The notes beneath the pieces are model-generated. The model ran no database searches. It saw nothing but the letters and a program-made list of their open reading frames with translations, and was not told the origin of the DNA. This document shows positions 1 to 11,247 of a stretch of 64,000 nt of DNA, one piece after another (within the stretch, counting starts at the first letter, position 1; every line of letters begins with the position of its first letter). The stretch is taken from assembly GCA_036250195.1 (NCBI GenBank), contig JAVHZZ010000005.1:130845199-130909198 (forward strand), written 5' to 3'. Source of the stretch: Mixophyes australis (taxonomy: Eukaryota > Chordata > Amphibia > Anura > Limnodynastidae). Made by a program: the position numbers and the translations under genes.

Positions 1-356
1 TTGTTTCCAAGAGAAAGGGAGACAGGAGTGTAAAAAAGCGTTGTTTTTGGACAGCAATGAAGAAATGACTATGTTTTGCGATTTCTCCTGCTCAGAAAGA
101 CTTATAAAGTTGATAATTGTGGGCAATGTTAGAAATGTCATGAGAAACAAGAATTATGTAAAAGAATTGATGTAAGTCATTGTTTCCAAGAGAAAGGGAG
201 ACCGGAGTGTAAAAAAGCGTTGTTTTTAGACGGCAATGAAGAAATGACTGTTTTGCGATTTCTCTTGCTCAGAAAGATTTAGAAAGTTGATAATTGTGGG
301 CAATGTTAGAAATGTCATGAGAAACAAGAATTATGTAAAAGAATTGATGTAAGTCA
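1..356 (+). repeat. Monomers S T, tail of an 11-mer module
   Basis: Two monomers (starts 1 and 180). The first carries GACAGC and CTTATAAAG. The second is a 177-mer with ACCGG, TTTAGAC and GATTTAG. In every other place in the left part of the window, S T followed by the 7-mer is the end of the 11-mer module, so the window probably opens inside such a module. Confidence 0.85.
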
Positions 357-1607
357 TTGTTTCCAAGAGAAAGGGAGACAGGAGTGTAAAAAAGCGTTGT
401 TTTTGGACGGCAATGAAGAAATGACTATGTTTTGCGATTTCTCCTGCTCAGAAAGACTTAGAAAGTTGATAATTGTGGGCAATGTTAGAAATTTCATGAG
501 AAACAAGATTTATGTAAAAGAATTGATGTAAGTCATTGTTTCCAAGAGAAAGGGAGACAGGAGTGTAAAAAAGCGTTGTTTTTGGACGCCAATGAAGAAA
601 TGACTATGTTTTGCGATTTCTCCTGCTCAGAAAGACTTAGAAAGTTGATAATTGTGGGCAATGTTAGAAATGTCATGAGAAACAAGAATTATGTAAAAGA
701 ATTGATGTAAGTCATTGTTTCCAAGAGAAAGGGAGACCGGAGTGTAAAAAAGCGTTGTTTTTAGACGGCAATAAAGAAATGACTGTTTTGCGATTTCTCT
801 TGCTCAGAAAGACTTAGAAAGTTGATAATTGTGGGCAATGTTAGAAATGTCATGAGAAACAAGAATTATGTAAAAGAATTGATGTAAGTCATTGTTTCCA
901 AGAGAAAGGGAGACAGGAGTGTAAAAAAGCGTTGTTTTTGGACGGCAATGAAGAAATGACTATGTTTTGCGATTTCTCCTGCTCAGAAAGACTTAGAAAG
1001 TTGATAATTGTGGGCAATGTTAGAAATTTCATGAGAAACAAGATTTATGTAAAAGAATTGATGTAAGTCATTGTTTCCAAGAGAAAGGGAGACAGGAGTG
1101 TAAAAAAGCGTTGTTTTTGGACGCCAATGAAGAAATGACTATGTTTTGCGATTTCTCCTGCTCAGAAAGACTTAGAAAGTTGATAATTGTGGGCAATGTA
1201 AGAAATGTCATGAGAAACAAGAATTATGTAAAAGAATTGATGTAAGTCATTGTTTCCAAGAGAAAGGGAGACAGGAGTGTAAAAAAGCGTTGTTTTTGGA
1301 CGGCAATGAAGAAATGACTATGTTTTGCGATTTCTCCTGCTCAGAAAGACTTAGAAAGTTGATAATTGTGGGCAATGTAAGAAATGTCATGAGAAACAAT
1401 AATTATGTAAAAGAATTGATGTAAGTCATTGTTTCCAAGAGAAAGGGAGACAGGAGTGTAAAAAAGCGTTGTTTTTGAACGGCAATGAAGAAATGACTAT
1501 GTTTTGCGATTTCTCTTGCTCAGAAAGACTTAGAAAGTTGATAATTGTGGGCAATGTTAGAAATGTCATGAGAAACAAGAATTATGTAAAAGAATTGATG
1601 TAAGTCA
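357..1607 (+). repeat. 7-mer HOR module, copy 1 (F Ct K F Ca N A1)
   Basis: Seven monomers totalling 1251 bp, with starts 357, 536, 715, 892, 1071, 1250 and 1429. The two F monomers carry AATTTC and AAGATTTATG. K is a 177-mer with CAATAAAG. N ends with AACAATAATT. A1 has TTGAACGGC with CTCTTGCTC. The same order and length recur at 6426, 8568, 15176, 21422 and, with changes, 38209. Confidence 0.9.
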
Positions 1608-2499
1608 TTGTTTCCAAGAGAAAGGGAGACCGGAGTGTAAAAAAGCGTTGTTTTTAGACGGCAATAAAGAAATGACTGTTTTGCGATTTCTCTTGCTCAG
1701 AAAGACTTAGAAAGTTGATAATTGTGGGCAATGTTAGAAATGTCATGAGAAACAAGAATTATGTAAAAGAATTGATGTAAGTCATTGTTTCCAAGAGAAA
1801 GGGAGACAGGAGTGTAAAAAAGCGTTGTTTTTGGACGGCAATGAAGAAATGACTATGTTTTGCGATTTCTCCTGCTCAGAAAGACTTAGAAAGTTGATAA
1901 TTGTTGGCAATGTTAGAAATTTCATGAGAAACAAGATTTATGTAAAAGAATTGATGTAAGTCATTGTTTCCAAGAGAAAGGGAGACAGGAGTGTAAAAAA
2001 GCGTTGTTTTTGGACGCCAATGAAGAAATGACTATGTTTTGCGATTTCTCCTGCTCAGAAAGACTTAGAAAGTTGATAATTGTGGGCAATGTAAGAAATG
2101 TCATGAGAAACAAGAATTATGTAAAAGAATTGATGTAAGTCATTGTTTCCAAGAGAAAGGGAGACAGGAGTGTAAAAAAGCGTTGTTTTTGGACGGCAAT
2201 GAAGAAATGACTATGATTGCGATTTCTCCTGCTCAGAAAGACTTAGAAAGTTGATAATTGTGGGCAATGTAAGAAATGTCATGAGAAACAATAATTATGT
2301 AAAAGAATTGATGTAAGTCATTGTTTCCAAGAGAAAGGGAGACAGGAGTGTAAAAAAGCGTTGTTTTTGAACGGCAATGAAGAAATGACTATGTTTTGCG
2401 ATTTCTCCTGCTCAGAAAGACTTAGAAAGTTGATAATTGTGGGCAATGTTAGAAATGTCATGAGAAACAAGAATTATGTAAAAGAATTGATGTAAGTCA
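1608..2499 (+). repeat. 5-mer HOR module (K F Ca N A2), 892 bp
   Basis: Five monomers repeating the last five of the preceding 7-mer, so K F Ca N A is locally in tandem. Two private marks help track it. F has ATTGTTGGCAAT (at 1900-1911). N is 178 bp because ATGTTTTGCG became ATGATTGCG (at 2213). Both marks reappear together near 10.65 and 10.96 kb, and the second again at 17.74 kb. Confidence 0.88.
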
Positions 2500-4462
2500 T
2501 TGTTTCCAAGAGAAAGGGAGACAGGAGTGTAAAAAAGCGTTGTTTTTGGACGCCAATGAAGAAATGACTATGTTTTGCGATTTCTCCTGCTCAGAAAGAC
2601 TTAGAAAGTTGATAATTGTGGGCAATGTAAGAAATGTCATGAGAAACAAGAATTATGTAAAAGAATTGATGTAAGTCATTGTTTCCAAGAGAAAGGGAGA
2701 CCGGAGTGTAAAAAAGCGTTGTTTTTAGACGGCAATGAAGAAATGACTATGTTTTGCGATTTCTCCTGCTCAGAAAGACTTAGAAAGTTGATAATTGTGG
2801 GCAATGTAAGAAATGTCATGAGAAACAAGAATTATGTAAAAGAATTGATATAAGTCATTGTTTCCAAGAGAAAGGGAGACAGGAGTGTAAAAAAGCGTTG
2901 TTTTTGGACGGTAATGAAGAAATGACTATGTTTTGCGATTTCTCCTGCTCAGAAAGACTTAGAAAGTTGATAATTGTGTAAGAAATGTAAGAAATGTCAT
3001 GAGAAACAAGAATTATGTAAAAGAATTGCTGTAAGTCATTGTTTCCAAGAGAAAGGGAGACAGGAGTGTAAAAAAGCGTTGTTTTTGGACGCCAATGAAG
3101 AAATGACTGTTTTGCGATTTCTCTTGCTCAGAAAGACTTAGAAAGTTGATAATTGTGGGCAATGTTAGAAATGTCATGAGAAACAAGAATTATGTAAAAG
3201 AATTGATGTAAGTCATTGTTTCCAAGAGAAAGGGAGACAGGAGTGTAAAAAAGAGTTGTTTTTGGACGGCAATGAAGAAATGACTGTTTTGCGATTTCTC
3301 TTGCTCAGAAAGACTTAGAAAGTTGATAATTGTGGGCAATGTTAGAAATGTCATGAGAAACAAGAATTATGTAAAAGAATTGATGTAAGTCATTGTTTCC
3401 AAGAGAAAGGGAGACAGGAGTGTAAAAAAGCGTTGTTTTTGGACAGCAATGAAGAAATGACTATGTTTTGCGATTTCTCCTGCTCAGAAAGACTTATAAA
3501 GTTGATAATTGTGGGCAATGTTAGAAATGTCATGAGAAACAAGAATTATGTAAAAGAATTGATGTAAGTCATTGTTTCCAAGAGAAAGGGAGACCGGAGT
3601 GTAAAAAAGCGTTGTTTTTAGACGGCAATGAAGAAATGACTGTTTTGCGATTTCTCTTGCTCAGAAAGATTTAGAAAGTTGATAATTGTGGGCAATGTTA
3701 GAAATGTCATGAGAAACAAGAATTATGTAAAAGAATTGATGTAAGTCATTGTTTCCAAGAGAAAGGGAGACCGGAGTGTAAAAAAGCGTTGTTTTTGGAC
3801 GCCAATGAAGAAATGACTATGTTTTGCGATTTCTCCTGCTCAGAAAGACTTAGAAAGTTGATAATTGTGGGCAATGTAAGAAATGTCATGAGAAACAAGA
3901 ATTATGTAAAAGAATTGATGTAAGTCATTGTTTCCAAGAGAAAGGGAGACCGGAGTGTAAAAAAGCGTTGTTTTTGGACGGCAATGAAGAAATGACTATG
4001 TTTTGCGATTTCTCCTGCTCAGAAAGACTTAGAAAGTTGATAATTGTGGGCAATGTTAGAAATGTCATGAGAAACAAGAATTATGTAAAAGAATTGATGT
4101 AAGTCATTGTTTCCAAGAGAAAGGGAGACAGGAGTGTAAAAAAGCGTTGTTTTTGGACAGCAATGAAGAAATGACTATGTTTTGCGATTTCTCCTGCTCA
4201 GAAAGACTTATAAAGTTGATAATTGTGGGCAATGTTAGAAATGTCATGAGAAACAAGAATTATGTAAAAGAATTGATGTAAGTCATTGTTTCCAAGAGAA
4301 AGGGAGACCGGAGTGTAAAAAAGCGTTGTTTTTAGACGGCAATGAAGAAATGACTGTTTTGCGATTTCTCTTGCTCAGAAAGATTTAGAAAGTTGATAAT
4401 TGTGGGCAATGTTAGAAATGTCATGAGAAACAAGAATTATGTAAAAGAATTGATGTAAGTCA
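2500..4462 (+). repeat. 11-mer HOR module, copy 1
   Basis: Eleven monomers, 1963 bp: Ca R G C7 E S T Cc P S T, with starts 2500, 2679, 2858, 3039, 3216, 3393, 3572, 3749, 3928, 4107 and 4286. It holds one 181-mer (G), four 177-mers (C7, E, T, T) and six 179-mers, which sum exactly to 1963. It is followed directly by a second copy with the same content. The one difference I saw is GAATTGATA for GAATTGATG near 2845. Confidence 0.9.
2858..3038 (+). repeat. G monomer, 181 bp, with internal 9-bp duplication (type example)
   Basis: GTGGGCAATGTAAG is replaced by GTGTAAGAAATGTAAG, so GTAAGAAAT appears twice and the monomer gains 2 bp. It also has GGACGGT (T55) and ends GCTGTAAG. Thirteen such monomers start at 2858, 4821, 11606, 13570, 19817, 22852, 30345, 34993, 36425, 39818, 45703, 47314 and 59976. 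The G2 subset (30345, 34993, 45703, 47314, 59976) also has GCGTATTTTTTGG and GAGAGACAAG. Confidence 0.93.
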
Positions 4463-6425
4463 TTGTTTCCAAGAGAAAGGGAGACAGGAGTGTAAAAAAG
4501 CGTTGTTTTTGGACGCCAATGAAGAAATGACTATGTTTTGCGATTTCTCCTGCTCAGAAAGACTTAGAAAGTTGATAATTGTGGGCAATGTAAGAAATGT
4601 CATGAGAAACAAGAATTATGTAAAAGAATTGATGTAAGTCATTGTTTCCAAGAGAAAGGGAGACCGGAGTGTAAAAAAGCGTTGTTTTTAGACGGCAATG
4701 AAGAAATGACTATGTTTTGCGATTTCTCCTGCTCAGAAAGACTTAGAAAGTTGATAATTGTGGGCAATGTAAGAAATGTCATGAGAAACAAGAATTATGT
4801 AAAAGAATTGATGTAAGTCATTGTTTCCAAGAGAAAGGGAGACAGGAGTGTAAAAAAGCGTTGTTTTTGGACGGTAATGAAGAAATGACTATGTTTTGCG
4901 ATTTCTCCTGCTCAGAAAGACTTAGAAAGTTGATAATTGTGTAAGAAATGTAAGAAATGTCATGAGAAACAAGAATTATGTAAAAGAATTGCTGTAAGTC
5001 ATTGTTTCCAAGAGAAAGGGAGACAGGAGTGTAAAAAAGCGTTGTTTTTGGACGCCAATGAAGAAATGACTGTTTTGCGATTTCTCTTGCTCAGAAAGAC
5101 TTAGAAAGTTGATAATTGTGGGCAATGTTAGAAATGTCATGAGAAACAAGAATTATGTAAAAGAATTGATGTAAGTCATTGTTTCCAAGAGAAAGGGAGA
5201 CAGGAGTGTAAAAAAGAGTTGTTTTTGGACGGCAATGAAGAAATGACTGTTTTGCGATTTCTCTTGCTCAGAAAGACTTAGAAAGTTGATAATTGTGGGC
5301 AATGTTAGAAATGTCATGAGAAACAAGAATTATGTAAAAGAATTGATGTAAGTCATTGTTTCCAAGAGAAAGGGAGACAGGAGTGTAAAAAAGCGTTGTT
5401 TTTGGACAGCAATGAAGAAATGACTATGTTTTGCGATTTCTCCTGCTCAGAAAGACTTATAAAGTTGATAATTGTGGGCAATGTTAGAAATGTCATGAGA
5501 AACAAGAATTATGTAAAAGAATTGATGTAAGTCATTGTTTCCAAGAGAAAGGGAGACCGGAGTGTAAAAAAGCGTTGTTTTTAGACGGCAATGAAGAAAT
5601 GACTGTTTTGCGATTTCTCTTGCTCAGAAAGATTTAGAAAGTTGATAATTGTGGGCAATGTTAGAAATGTCATGAGAAACAAGAATTATGTAAAAGAATT
5701 GATGTAAGTCATTGTTTCCAAGAGAAAGGGAGACCGGAGTGTAAAAAAGCGTTGTTTTTGGACGCCAATGAAGAAATGACTATGTTTTGCGATTTCTCCT
5801 GCTCAGAAAGACTTAGAAAGTTGATAATTGTGGGCAATGTAAGAAATGTCATGAGAAACAAGAATTATGTAAAAGAATTGATGTAAGTCATTGTTTCCAA
5901 GAGAAAGGGAGACCGGAGTGTAAAAAAGCGTTGTTTTTGGACGGCAATGAAGAAATGACTATGTTTTGCGATTTCTCCTGCTCAGAAAGACTTAGAAAGT
6001 TGATAATTGTGGGCAATGTTAGAAATGTCATGAGAAACAAGAATTATGTAAAAGAATTGATGTAAGTCATTGTTTCCAAGAGAAAGGGAGACAGGAGTGT
6101 AAAAAAGCGTTGTTTTTGGACAGCAATGAAGAAATGACTATGTTTTGCGATTTCTCCTGCTCAGAAAGACTTATAAAGTTGATAATTGTGGGCAATGTTA
6201 GAAATGTCATGAGAAACAAGAATTATGTAAAAGAATTGATGTAAGTCATTGTTTCCAAGAGAAAGGGAGACCGGAGTGTAAAAAAGCGTTGTTTTTAGAC
6301 GGCAATGAAGAAATGACTGTTTTGCGATTTCTCTTGCTCAGAAAGATTTAGAAAGTTGATAATTGTGGGCAATGTTAGAAATGTCATGAGAAACAAGAAT
6401 TATGTAAAAGAATTGATGTAAGTCA
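4463..6425 (+). repeat. 11-mer HOR module, copy 2
   Basis: Direct tandem copy of 2500-4462, also 1963 bp. The unusual GTGTAAG junction of its G monomer lies at 4939, exactly 1963 bp after that of copy 1 at 2976. A head-to-tail pair of this length and identity is what unequal crossover between sister arrays leaves. Confidence 0.9.
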
Positions 6426-7676
6426 TTGTTTCCAAGAGAAAGGGAGACAGGAGTGTAAAAAAGCGTTGTTTTTGGACGGCAATGAAGAAATGACTATGTT
6501 TTGCGATTTCTCCTGCTCAGAAAGACTTAGAAAGTTGATAATTGTGGGCAATGTTAGAAATTTCATGAGAAACAAGATTTATGTAAAAGAATTGATGTAA
6601 GTCATTGTTTCCAAGAGAAAGGGAGACAGGAGTGTAAAAAAGCGTTGTTTTTGGACGCCAATGAAGAAATGACTATGTTTTGCGATTTCTCCTGCTCAGA
6701 AAGACTTAGAAAGTTGATAATTGTGGGCAATGTTAGAAATGTCATGAGAAACAAGAATTATGTAAAAGAATTGATGTAAGTCATTGTTTCCAAGAGAAAG
6801 GGAGACCGGAGTGTAAAAAAGCGTTGTTTTTAGACGGCAATAAAGAAATGACTGTTTTGCGATTTCTCTTGCTCAGAAAGACTTAGAAAGTTGATAATTG
6901 TGGGCAATGTTAGAAATGTCATGAGAAACAAGAATTATGTAAAAGAATTGATGTAAGTCATTGTTTCCAAGAGAAAGGGAGACAGGAGTGTAAAAAAGCG
7001 TTGTTTTTGGACGGCAATGAAGAAATGACTATGTTTTGCGATTTCTCCTGCTCAGAAAGACTTAGAAAGTTGATAATTGTGGGCAATGTTAGAAATTTCA
7101 TGAGAAACAAGATTTATGTAAAAGAATTGATGTAAGTCATTGTTTCCAAGAGAAAGGGAGACAGGAGTGTAAAAAAGCGTTGTTTTTGGACGCCAATGAA
7201 GAAATGACTATGTTTTGCGATTTCTCCTGCTCAGAAAGACTTAGAAAGTTGATAATTGTGGGCAATGTAAGAAATGTCATGAGAAACAAGAATTATGTAA
7301 AAGAATTGATGTAAGTCATTGTTTCCAAGAGAAAGGGAGACAGGAGTGTAAAAAAGCGTTGTTTTTGGACGGCAATGAAGAAATGACTATGTTTTGCGAT
7401 TTCTCCTGCTCAGAAAGACTTAGAAAGTTGATAATTGTGGGCAATGTAAGAAATGTCATGAGAAACAATAATTATGTAAAAGAATTGATGTAAGTCATTG
7501 TTTCCAAGAGAAAGGGAGACAGGAGTGTAAAAAAGCGTTGTTTTTGAACGGCAATGAAGAAATGACTATGTTTTGCGATTTCTCTTGCTCAGAAAGACTT
7601 AGAAAGTTGATAATTGTGGGCAATGTTAGAAATGTCATGAGAAACAAGAATTATGTAAAAGAATTGATGTAAGTCA
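6426..7676 (+). repeat. 7-mer HOR module, copy 2
   Basis: F Ct K F Ca N A1, 1251 bp, starting directly after the second 11-mer. Monomer order and lengths match copy 1. Confidence 0.88.
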
Positions 7677-8567
7677 TTGTTTCCAAGAGAAAGGGAGACC
7701 GGAGTGTAAAAAAGCGTTGTTTTTAGACGGCAATGAAGAAATGACTGTTTTGCGATTTCTCTTGCTCAGAAAGATTTAGAAAGTTGATAATTGTGGGCAA
7801 TGTTAGAAATGTCATGAGAAACAAGAATTATGTAAAAGAATTGATGTAAGTCATTGTTTCCAAGAGAAAGGGAGACCGGAGTGTAAAAAAGCGTTGTTTT
7901 TGGACGCCAATGAAGAAATGACTATGTTTTGCGATTTCTCCTGCTCAGAAAGACTTAGAAAGTTGATAATTGTGGGCAATGTAAGAAATGTCATGAGAAA
8001 CAAGAATTATGTAAAAGAATTGATGTAAGTCATTGTTTCCAAGAGAAAGGGAGACCGGAGTGTAAAAAAGCGTTGTTTTTGGACGGCAATGAAGAAATGA
8101 CTATGTTTTGCGATTTCTCCTGCTCAGAAAGACTTAGAAAGTTGATAATTGTGGGCAATGTTAGAAATGTCATGAGAAACAAGAATTATGTAAAAGAATT
8201 GATGTAAGTCATTGTTTCCAAGAGAAAGGGAGACAGGAGTGTAAAAAAGCGTTGTTTTTGGACAGCAATGAAGAAATGACTATGTTTTGCGATTTCTCCT
8301 GCTCAGAAAGACTTATAAAGTTGATAATTGTGGGCAATGTTAGAAATGTCATGAGAAACAAGAATTATGTAAAAGAATTGATGTAAGTCATTGTTTCCAA
8401 GAGAAAGGGAGACCGGAGTGTAAAAAAGCGTTGTTTTTAGACGGCAATGAAGAAATGACTGTTTTGCGATTTCTCTTGCTCAGAAAGATTTAGAAAGTTG
8501 ATAATTGTGGGCAATGTTAGAAATGTCATGAGAAACAAGAATTATGTAAAAGAATTGATGTAAGTCA
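7677..8567 (+). repeat. Partial 11-mer (T Cc P S T), 891 bp
   Basis: Five monomers identical in order to the last five of the 11-mer, without its first six. The block sits between two 7-mer copies and gives them a 2142-bp spacing (12 monomers). It looks like the product of an out-of-register exchange that dropped Ca R G C7 E S. Confidence 0.85.
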
Positions 8568-9818
8568 TTGTTTCCAAGAGAAAGGGAGACAGGAGTGTAA
8601 AAAAGCGTTGTTTTTGGACGGCAATGAAGAAATGACTATGTTTTGCGATTTCTCCTGCTCAGAAAGACTTAGAAAGTTGATAATTGTGGGCAATGTTAGA
8701 AATTTCATGAGAAACAAGATTTATGTAAAAGAATTGATGTAAGTCATTGTTTCCAAGAGAAAGGGAGACAGGAGTGTAAAAAAGCGTTGTTTTTGGACGC
8801 CAATGAAGAAATGACTATGTTTTGCGATTTCTCCTGCTCAGAAAGACTTAGAAAGTTGATAATTGTGGGCAATGTTAGAAATGTCATGAGAAACAAGAAT
8901 TATGTAAAAGAATTGATGTAAGTCATTGTTTCCAAGAGAAAGGGAGACCGGAGTGTAAAAAAGCGTTGTTTTTAGACGGCAATAAAGAAATGACTGTTTT
9001 GCGATTTCTCTTGCTCAGAAAGACTTAGAAAGTTGATAATTGTGGGCAATGTTAGAAATGTCATGAGAAACAAGAATTATGTAAAAGAATTGATGTAAGT
9101 CATTGTTTCCAAGAGAAAGGGAGACAGGAGTGTAAAAAAGCGTTTTTTTTGGACGGCAATGAAGAAATGACTATGTTTTGCGATTTCTCCTGCTCAGAAA
9201 TACTTAGAAAGTTGATAATTGTGGGCAATGTTAGAAATTTCATGAGAAACAAGATTTATGTAAAAGAATTGATGTAAGTCATTGTTTCCAAGAGAAAGGG
9301 AGACAGGAGTGTAAAAAAGCGTTGTTTTTGGACGCCAATGAAGAAATGACTATGTTTTGCGATTTCTCCTGCTCAGAAAGACTTAGAAAGTTGATAATTG
9401 TGGGCAATGTAAGAAATGTCATGAGAAACAAGAATTATGTAAAAGAATTGATGTAAGTCATTGTTTCCAAGAGAAAGGGAGACAGGAGTGTAAAAAAGCG
9501 TTGTTTTTGGACGGCAATGAAGAAATGACTATGTTTTGCGATTTCTCCTGCTCAGAAAGACTTAGAAAGTTGATAATTGTGGGCAATGTAAGAAATGTCA
9601 TGAGAAACAATAATTATGTAAAAGAATTGATGTAAGTCATTGTTTCCAAGAGAAAGGGAGACAGGAGTGTAAAAAAGCGTTGTTTTTGAACGGCAATGAA
9701 GAAATGACTATGTTTTGCGATTTCTCTTGCTCAGAAAGACTTAGAAAGTTGATAATTGTGGGCAATGTTAGAAATGTCATGAGAAACAAGAATTATGTAA
9801 AAGAATTGATGTAAGTCA
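8568..9818 (+). repeat. 7-mer HOR module, copy 3
   Basis: F Ct K F Ca N A1, 1251 bp. The second F (9103) has private changes: a T-run (GCGTTTTTTTTGG) and AATACTT in place of AGACTT. Confidence 0.87.
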
Positions 9819-10711
9819 TTGTTTCCAAGAGAAAGGGAGACCGGAGTGTAAAAAAGCGTTGTTTTTAGACGGCAATAAAGAAATGACTGTTTTGCGATTT
9901 CTCTTGCTCAGAAAGACTTAGAAAGTTGATAATTGTGGGCAATGTTAGAAATGTCATGAGAAACAAGAATTATGTAAAAGAATTGATGTAAGTCATTGTT
10001 TCCAAGAGAAAGGGAGACAGGAGTGTAAAAAAGCGTTGTTTTTGGACGGCAATGAAGAAATGACTATGTTTTGCGATTTCTCCTGCTCAGAAAGACTTAG
10101 AAAGTTGATAATTGTGGGCAATGTTAGAAATTTCATGAGAAACAAGATTTATGTAAAAGAATTGATGTAAGTCATTGTTTCCAAGAGAAAGGGAGACAGG
10201 AGTGTAAAAAAGCGTTGTTTTTGGACGCCAATGAAGAAATGACTATGTTTTGCGATTTCTCCTGCTCAGAAAGACTTAGAAAGTTGATAATTGTGGGCAA
10301 TGTAAGAAATGTCATGAGAAACAAGAATTATGTAAAAGAATTGATGTAAGTCATTGTTTCCAAGAGAAAGGGAGACAGGAGTGTAAAAAAGCGTTGTTTT
10401 TGGACGGCAATGAAGAAATGACTATGTTTTGCGATTTCTCCTGCTCAGAAAGACTTAGAAAGTTGATAATTGTGGGCAATGTAAGAAATGTCATGAGAAA
10501 CAATAATTATGTAAAAGAATTGATGTAAGTCATTGTTTCCAAGAGAAAGGGAGACAGGAGTGTAAAAAAGCGTTGTTTTTGAACGGCAATGAAGAAATGA
10601 CTATGTTTTGCGATTTCTCCTGCTCAGAAAGACTTAGAAAGTTGATAATTGTTGGCAATGTTAGAAATTTCATGAGAAACAAGATTTATGTAAAAGAATT
10701 GATGTAAGTCA
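9819..10711 (+). repeat. 5-mer module ending in an A/F hybrid monomer
   Basis: K F Ca N followed by a hybrid monomer (10533) whose front carries TTGAACGGC like A and whose back carries GTTGGCAATG, AATTTC and GATTTATG like the F at 1785. The join lies after monomer position 50. From there the array follows the 1.8-kb region at an offset of 8748 bp. Confidence 0.85.
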
Positions 10712-11247
10712 TTGTTTCCAAGAGAAAGGGAGACAGGAGTGTAAAAAAGCGTTGTTTTTGGACGCCAATGAAGAAATGACTATGTTTTGCGATTTCTCCT
10801 GCTCAGAAAGACTTAGAAAGTTGATAATTGTGGGCAATGTAAGAAATGTCATGAGAAACAAGAATTATGTAAAAGAATTGATGTAAGTCATTGTTTCCAA
10901 GAGAAAGGGAGACAGGAGTGTAAAAAAGCGTTGTTTTTGGACGGCAATGAAGAAATGACTATGATTGCGATTTCTCCTGCTCAGAAAGACTTAGAAAGTT
11001 GATAATTGTGGGCAATGTAAGAAATGTCATGAGAAACAATAATTATGTAAAAGAATTGATGTAAGTCATTGTTTCCAAGAGAAAGGGAGACAGGAGTGTA
11101 AAAAAGCGTTGTTTTTGAACGGCAATGAAGAAATGACTATGTTTTGCGATTTCTCCTGCTCAGAAAGACTTAGAAAGTTGATAATTGTGGGCAATGTTAG
11201 AAATGTCATGAGAAACAAGAATTATGTAAAAGAATTGATGTAAGTCA
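10712..11247 (+). repeat. Monomers Ca N A2 before the third 11-mer
   Basis: Three monomers, 536 bp. The N monomer (10891) carries the ATGATTGCG 1-bp deletion seen first at 2213. The block corresponds to 1964-2499 at an offset of 8748 bp. Confidence 0.87.

Noticed and set aside
180..356. The 177-bp satellite of Trypanosoma brucei minichromosomes
   Set aside because: The length match is a coincidence. The bases I associate with that repeat (AATATTAAACAATGCGCAG, and CCATTTATTAGC) are not in this monomer.
501..530. Yeast-type ARS consensus on the - strand (TTTTACATAAT)
   Set aside because: It matches the core at only 9 of 11 bases, such matches are common in AT-rich DNA, and nothing suggests a budding yeast.
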